From: Udeniomyces pyricola
Taxonomy: Eukaryota; Basidiomycota; Tremellomycetes; Cystofilobasidiales; Mrakiaceae
Length of the DNA stretch: 64,000 bases
Direction of reading: 5' to 3'
Assembly (NCBI GenBank): GCA_039545295.1
Contig: BCIK01000009.1
Coordinates: forward strand, 829,859-893,858
Notes under the pieces: generated by a model
Seen by the model: only the letters and a program-made list of their open reading frames with translations
Databases searched by the model: none
Told to the model about the DNA's origin: nothing
Position numbers and translations under genes: made by a program
Shown: piece by piece, positions 62,101-64,000 of the stretch
Numbering within the stretch: position 1 is the stretch's first letter
How the letters are laid out: each line of letters opens with the position of its first letter

Positions 62101-62172
62101 GGAAGGAGGAAAGAGGTGACAGCTGCAGGCGTAGGTGGGGGGTTCATCTCGGTAGCAACGGGTCCATTTTGA
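56160..62172 (+). CDS. large SH3 + TBC (Rab-GAP-like) domain protein
   Basis: About 1,700 residues. Exon 1 (ATG 56160, MDQETLARWTKLAEK) splices to an SH3-like domain: GALVEGEALVDYVASDSESL, FLKGDKIKVL, DEGVYL, then GFCEGVIGRFNLPHVSFPPD. A huge exon (about 56656-60248) is Ser/Pro-rich and disordered, with a glutamine run near 58590-58620 and a short basic element PKRSIFDIFRSRSASVSASA (59560-59620). The C-terminal TBC fold follows: EQKWLAIITGSEPAA, GGVPASLRGKVWAFAAET (motif A, RxxxW), SEVSRAFSDHSQF (motif B, Arg finger kept), FNAQAGYLSSLPLLAGTLLI (motif C, Gln finger absent) and WVLPMFVRILPWPSLVQIWD followed by VSLFEGPFYLIRLV. It ends at TGA 62170-62172. TBC proteins inactivate Rabs; whether this one is catalytic is doubtful. 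No close named orthologue recognised. Confidence 0.85.
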
Positions 62173-63329
62173 GGGGGAAGATTATGTCAAGTCTTGTTGT
62201 TCCCCCCCCCCCCCCTCGTCAAGTCTTGTTGTTCCCCCCCCCCCCCCTCCTNNNNNNNNNNNNNNNNNNNNNNNNNNNNNNNNNNNNNNNNNNNNNNNNN
62301 NNNNNNNNNNNNNNNNNNNNNNNNNNNNNNNNNNNNNNNNNNNNNNNNNNNCCCCCCCTTTTTTTTTGCTCTCTCACCTTGTTATCTCCTCCTCTTCCTT
62401 CGCACCCTTCTTCTTCTCCCAATGTTCTCCTTTTTCAGCTGTGTTGCCTGTCCTTGGACTTTCTCTCCTCCTTGATCCACTCACTTGGCCTCTTTTCCTT
62501 TTACGTTCGTTCTCGGCCTCATGGTCACCTCGACATTCAAGCCAAGCAAGCAAATAGTAAAAATAAAAATAAAAATGGTCGACGCTCCTTCTTCAGCTTC
62601 TGTTCCCTCTAGCAAATTTTCCCCAACATATTACCCTCCACCCGTTTCATCTTCACCACTCCTTTCGCGCCCCTTGCTTTTTTTTCTGTTTTTTTTTCTT
62701 CTTCTTTTTTTTTTTTTTTNTTTTCCTTCTTTCTTTGCTTCTACGTGCTTTCCTCATATCGCTCTGATTTGTCTTTCCTTTTGATGCTTCTCTGCAGGCT
62801 TGCGAACCTCATCGTCCCGTGCTTTTTTCTTCTTCCTTTTCTTTCTTTCTTTCTTTCTCATCGACCTCTTCCTTCTTTTTCAAACCCGACTTTGCCGTAA
62901 ACCCCCTCCACCGACCATGATACCGCCCCGCGACCGGTTGCTGTTTCATCGCTCCAGATATCCAATCCTCTGCGTGTCCTCTCTCTCTCTCTCTGCAAGT
63001 GTCCGTTTTCTTTTTGTATGTGCTATATATATATATATGCGTGTGTGTGTGTTATGTGTGATGTCCCACTTGCGTGCTACTTTCTCAATCGCTTTTAGTT
63101 TGCCAGAGGTCGCTTGTGGACGAGCAAAGAGGGTAGGTAGGAAGAGAAAGGAGAGGTCTGGTTGATAGGCATACAAAATAAAAAGGGCAAGTTTGGATAA
63201 CGAAGAGTGCCAAAAGATGGGAACGAGAACGAGGAGGAGATGAGGAGGGGAACAGAGAGAGGAGGGGGGAAAACCCAGCGGGATGAACAAGAGAGGCTTG
63301 ATTGGAACGGACACCAGACCATCTCCCGC
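62173..63329. other. low-complexity convergent region with 100-N gap
   Basis: No gene supported. A duplicated unit GTCAAGTCTTGTTGTT followed by a C tract (near 62186 and 62219) abuts the gap; then T/C-rich tracts, an N at 62720, a (TA)n/(GT)n stretch (63025-63052), and G/A-rich sequence overlapping the last MXR1 intron. Confidence 0.55.
62252..62351. other. assembly gap (100 N)
   Basis: Exactly 100 undetermined bases bounded by C tracts on both sides, the size commonly used for gaps of unknown length. The true distance is unknown. Confidence 0.95.
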
Positions 63330-64000
63330 TCACCACTGGAAAGAACGAGAAGAAGAAAAAAAAAAGGAAGACGACAAGAAGAAGGATGAGCCTCAATCCG
63401 TTTGCTTTGCTCTCTCTTTTCTTTGTATCTCTCCCTCTGTGGGAGACAAAGGAGGGAGATCAAAAGGTTTTTTTTTTATTGACGATGTGAGAAGAAGGAG
63501 GGGAGAGTACGTACCATGAGTCGATGCGTCGGGCACTGGTAACCGCTCGGGTTATCGTTGAGGTAGTTGATGTGGTAAGGCTCGGCCTCGAACCACTTGG
63601 TCGCTTCCGTGATCTCCGTCACGATTTTTTCTCCCTTTGGCGAAAAACTGCGCGGCGGAAACATGTAAGAGATGCGGAAGAAGAAGAAGAAGAAGAAGAA
63701 GGGGAAGGAGGGTTTAGCACAGTGATGTTTTTGGGAAGGGGGGGGGAGGGGCGGTGCCTGGAAAGGAGGTTGTAGATGGATGAAGGAGGAAAGGGAACAT
63801 CGTATTGGGGCTTAGAGTACTGACTACTTGTCCTGGACTTCACCCGTGACCGTCTTGGCGATATCAGCCTGCTCGGAGGTGTGGGTGAAGATGGCCGATC
63901 GGTACTCTAAGAAAACAGGCACGACAAATGAAAGGTTGCGAGTAAGATGGCAAAGAGTGTGAGAGTGAGTACCGAAGAAAGGCCATATCACCTAAGAAAG
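63330..64000 (-). CDS. MXR1: peptide-methionine (S)-S-oxide reductase MsrA, 3' part
   Basis: Repairs oxidised methionine. The gene runs off the right edge, so the catalytic GCFWG region is outside. Exon at about 63904-63830 encodes YRSAIFTHTSEQADIAKTVT then GEVQD, matching the MsrA block YRSAIF. The next exon (about 63650-63515) gives FSPKGEKIVTEITEATKWFE and AEPYHINYLNDNPSGYQCPT followed by HRLM. A terminal coding exon of only six nt (TGG TGA, 63335-63330, after a CCAG acceptor) would end the protein in HRLMW, matching the usual fungal CPTHRLxW ending; without splicing the frame adds VRTLPSFFSHRQ. The family call is firm; the exon to the right of 63906 was not resolved. Confidence 0.88.

Noticed and set aside
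62169..62612. Open frame running through the N gap
   Set aside because: It depends on undetermined bases and homopolymers.

Overview
The window looks like nuclear DNA of a basidiomycete yeast or fungus. Almost every gene is broken by several short introns (about 45-120 nt) with GTRNGT-type donors and CAG/TAG acceptors. Histone H3 and H4 genes carry introns, intergenic distances are short, and the proteins are conserved eukaryotic housekeeping proteins with fungal architecture. Arginine is written CGA in highly expressed genes (13 of 14 in histone H4), which together with the intron density suggests, weakly, a tremellomycete-like lineage. The sequence is a draft: single Ns sit mostly in homopolymers, and one 100-N gap lies at 62252-62351.

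Layout. 1-513: 3' end of COX10 (heme O synthase), facing SPT16 (FACT histone chaperone, minus, 1741-7396). 7914-9380: complex I subunit NDUFS4. 9729-11906: tRNA adenosine deaminase TAD1 (minus). 12765-14296: a mostly disordered C2H2 protein (minus). 14667-15131: an unrecognised three-exon micro-gene beside a 34-nt inverted repeat. 15589-16729: an atypical Rab GTPase (minus), divergent from a mitochondrial-carrier-like protein (17136-19214). 19464-21584: divergent histone H3/H4 pair. 22071-23555: a small ORF with an in-frame amber codon and a short conserved-looking fungal protein. 24191-29139: PXB/PX-domain protein of the yeast YPR097W type. 30262-34313: deubiquitinase of the UBP3/USP10 type (minus). 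35146-37622: fibrillarin NOP1. 39321-42009: siroheme biosynthesis protein joining Met8-like and Met1-like domains (minus). 42645-45044: FMP42/SLC43-like MFS transporter (minus). 45597-48210: nucleolar GTPase GNL3/Grn1. 49131-52267: poly(A)-binding protein PAB1. 53083-55099: a protein with six copies of a PRQxRxSLLR-type motif. 56160-62172: a very long SH3 + TBC (Rab-GAP-like) protein. 63330-64000: 3' part of methionine sulfoxide reductase MXR1 (minus).

There is no operon logic. Related functions do recur: chromatin (SPT16, H3, H4), ribosome biogenesis (NOP1, GNL3), mRNA/tRNA metabolism (PAB1, TAD1), heme/siroheme (COX10, MET1/8) and membrane traffic (Rab, PX protein, TBC protein). The most unusual material is the Rab with GTP where DxAGQE is expected plus a Ser-rich insertion, the SH3-TBC protein with degenerate signature residues in both domains, the PRQ-repeat protein next to it, and the inverted-repeat/micro-gene island at 14.6-15.6 kb. 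All exon joins are manual readings; start codons of the PX, PRQ-repeat and UBP genes are the least certain.
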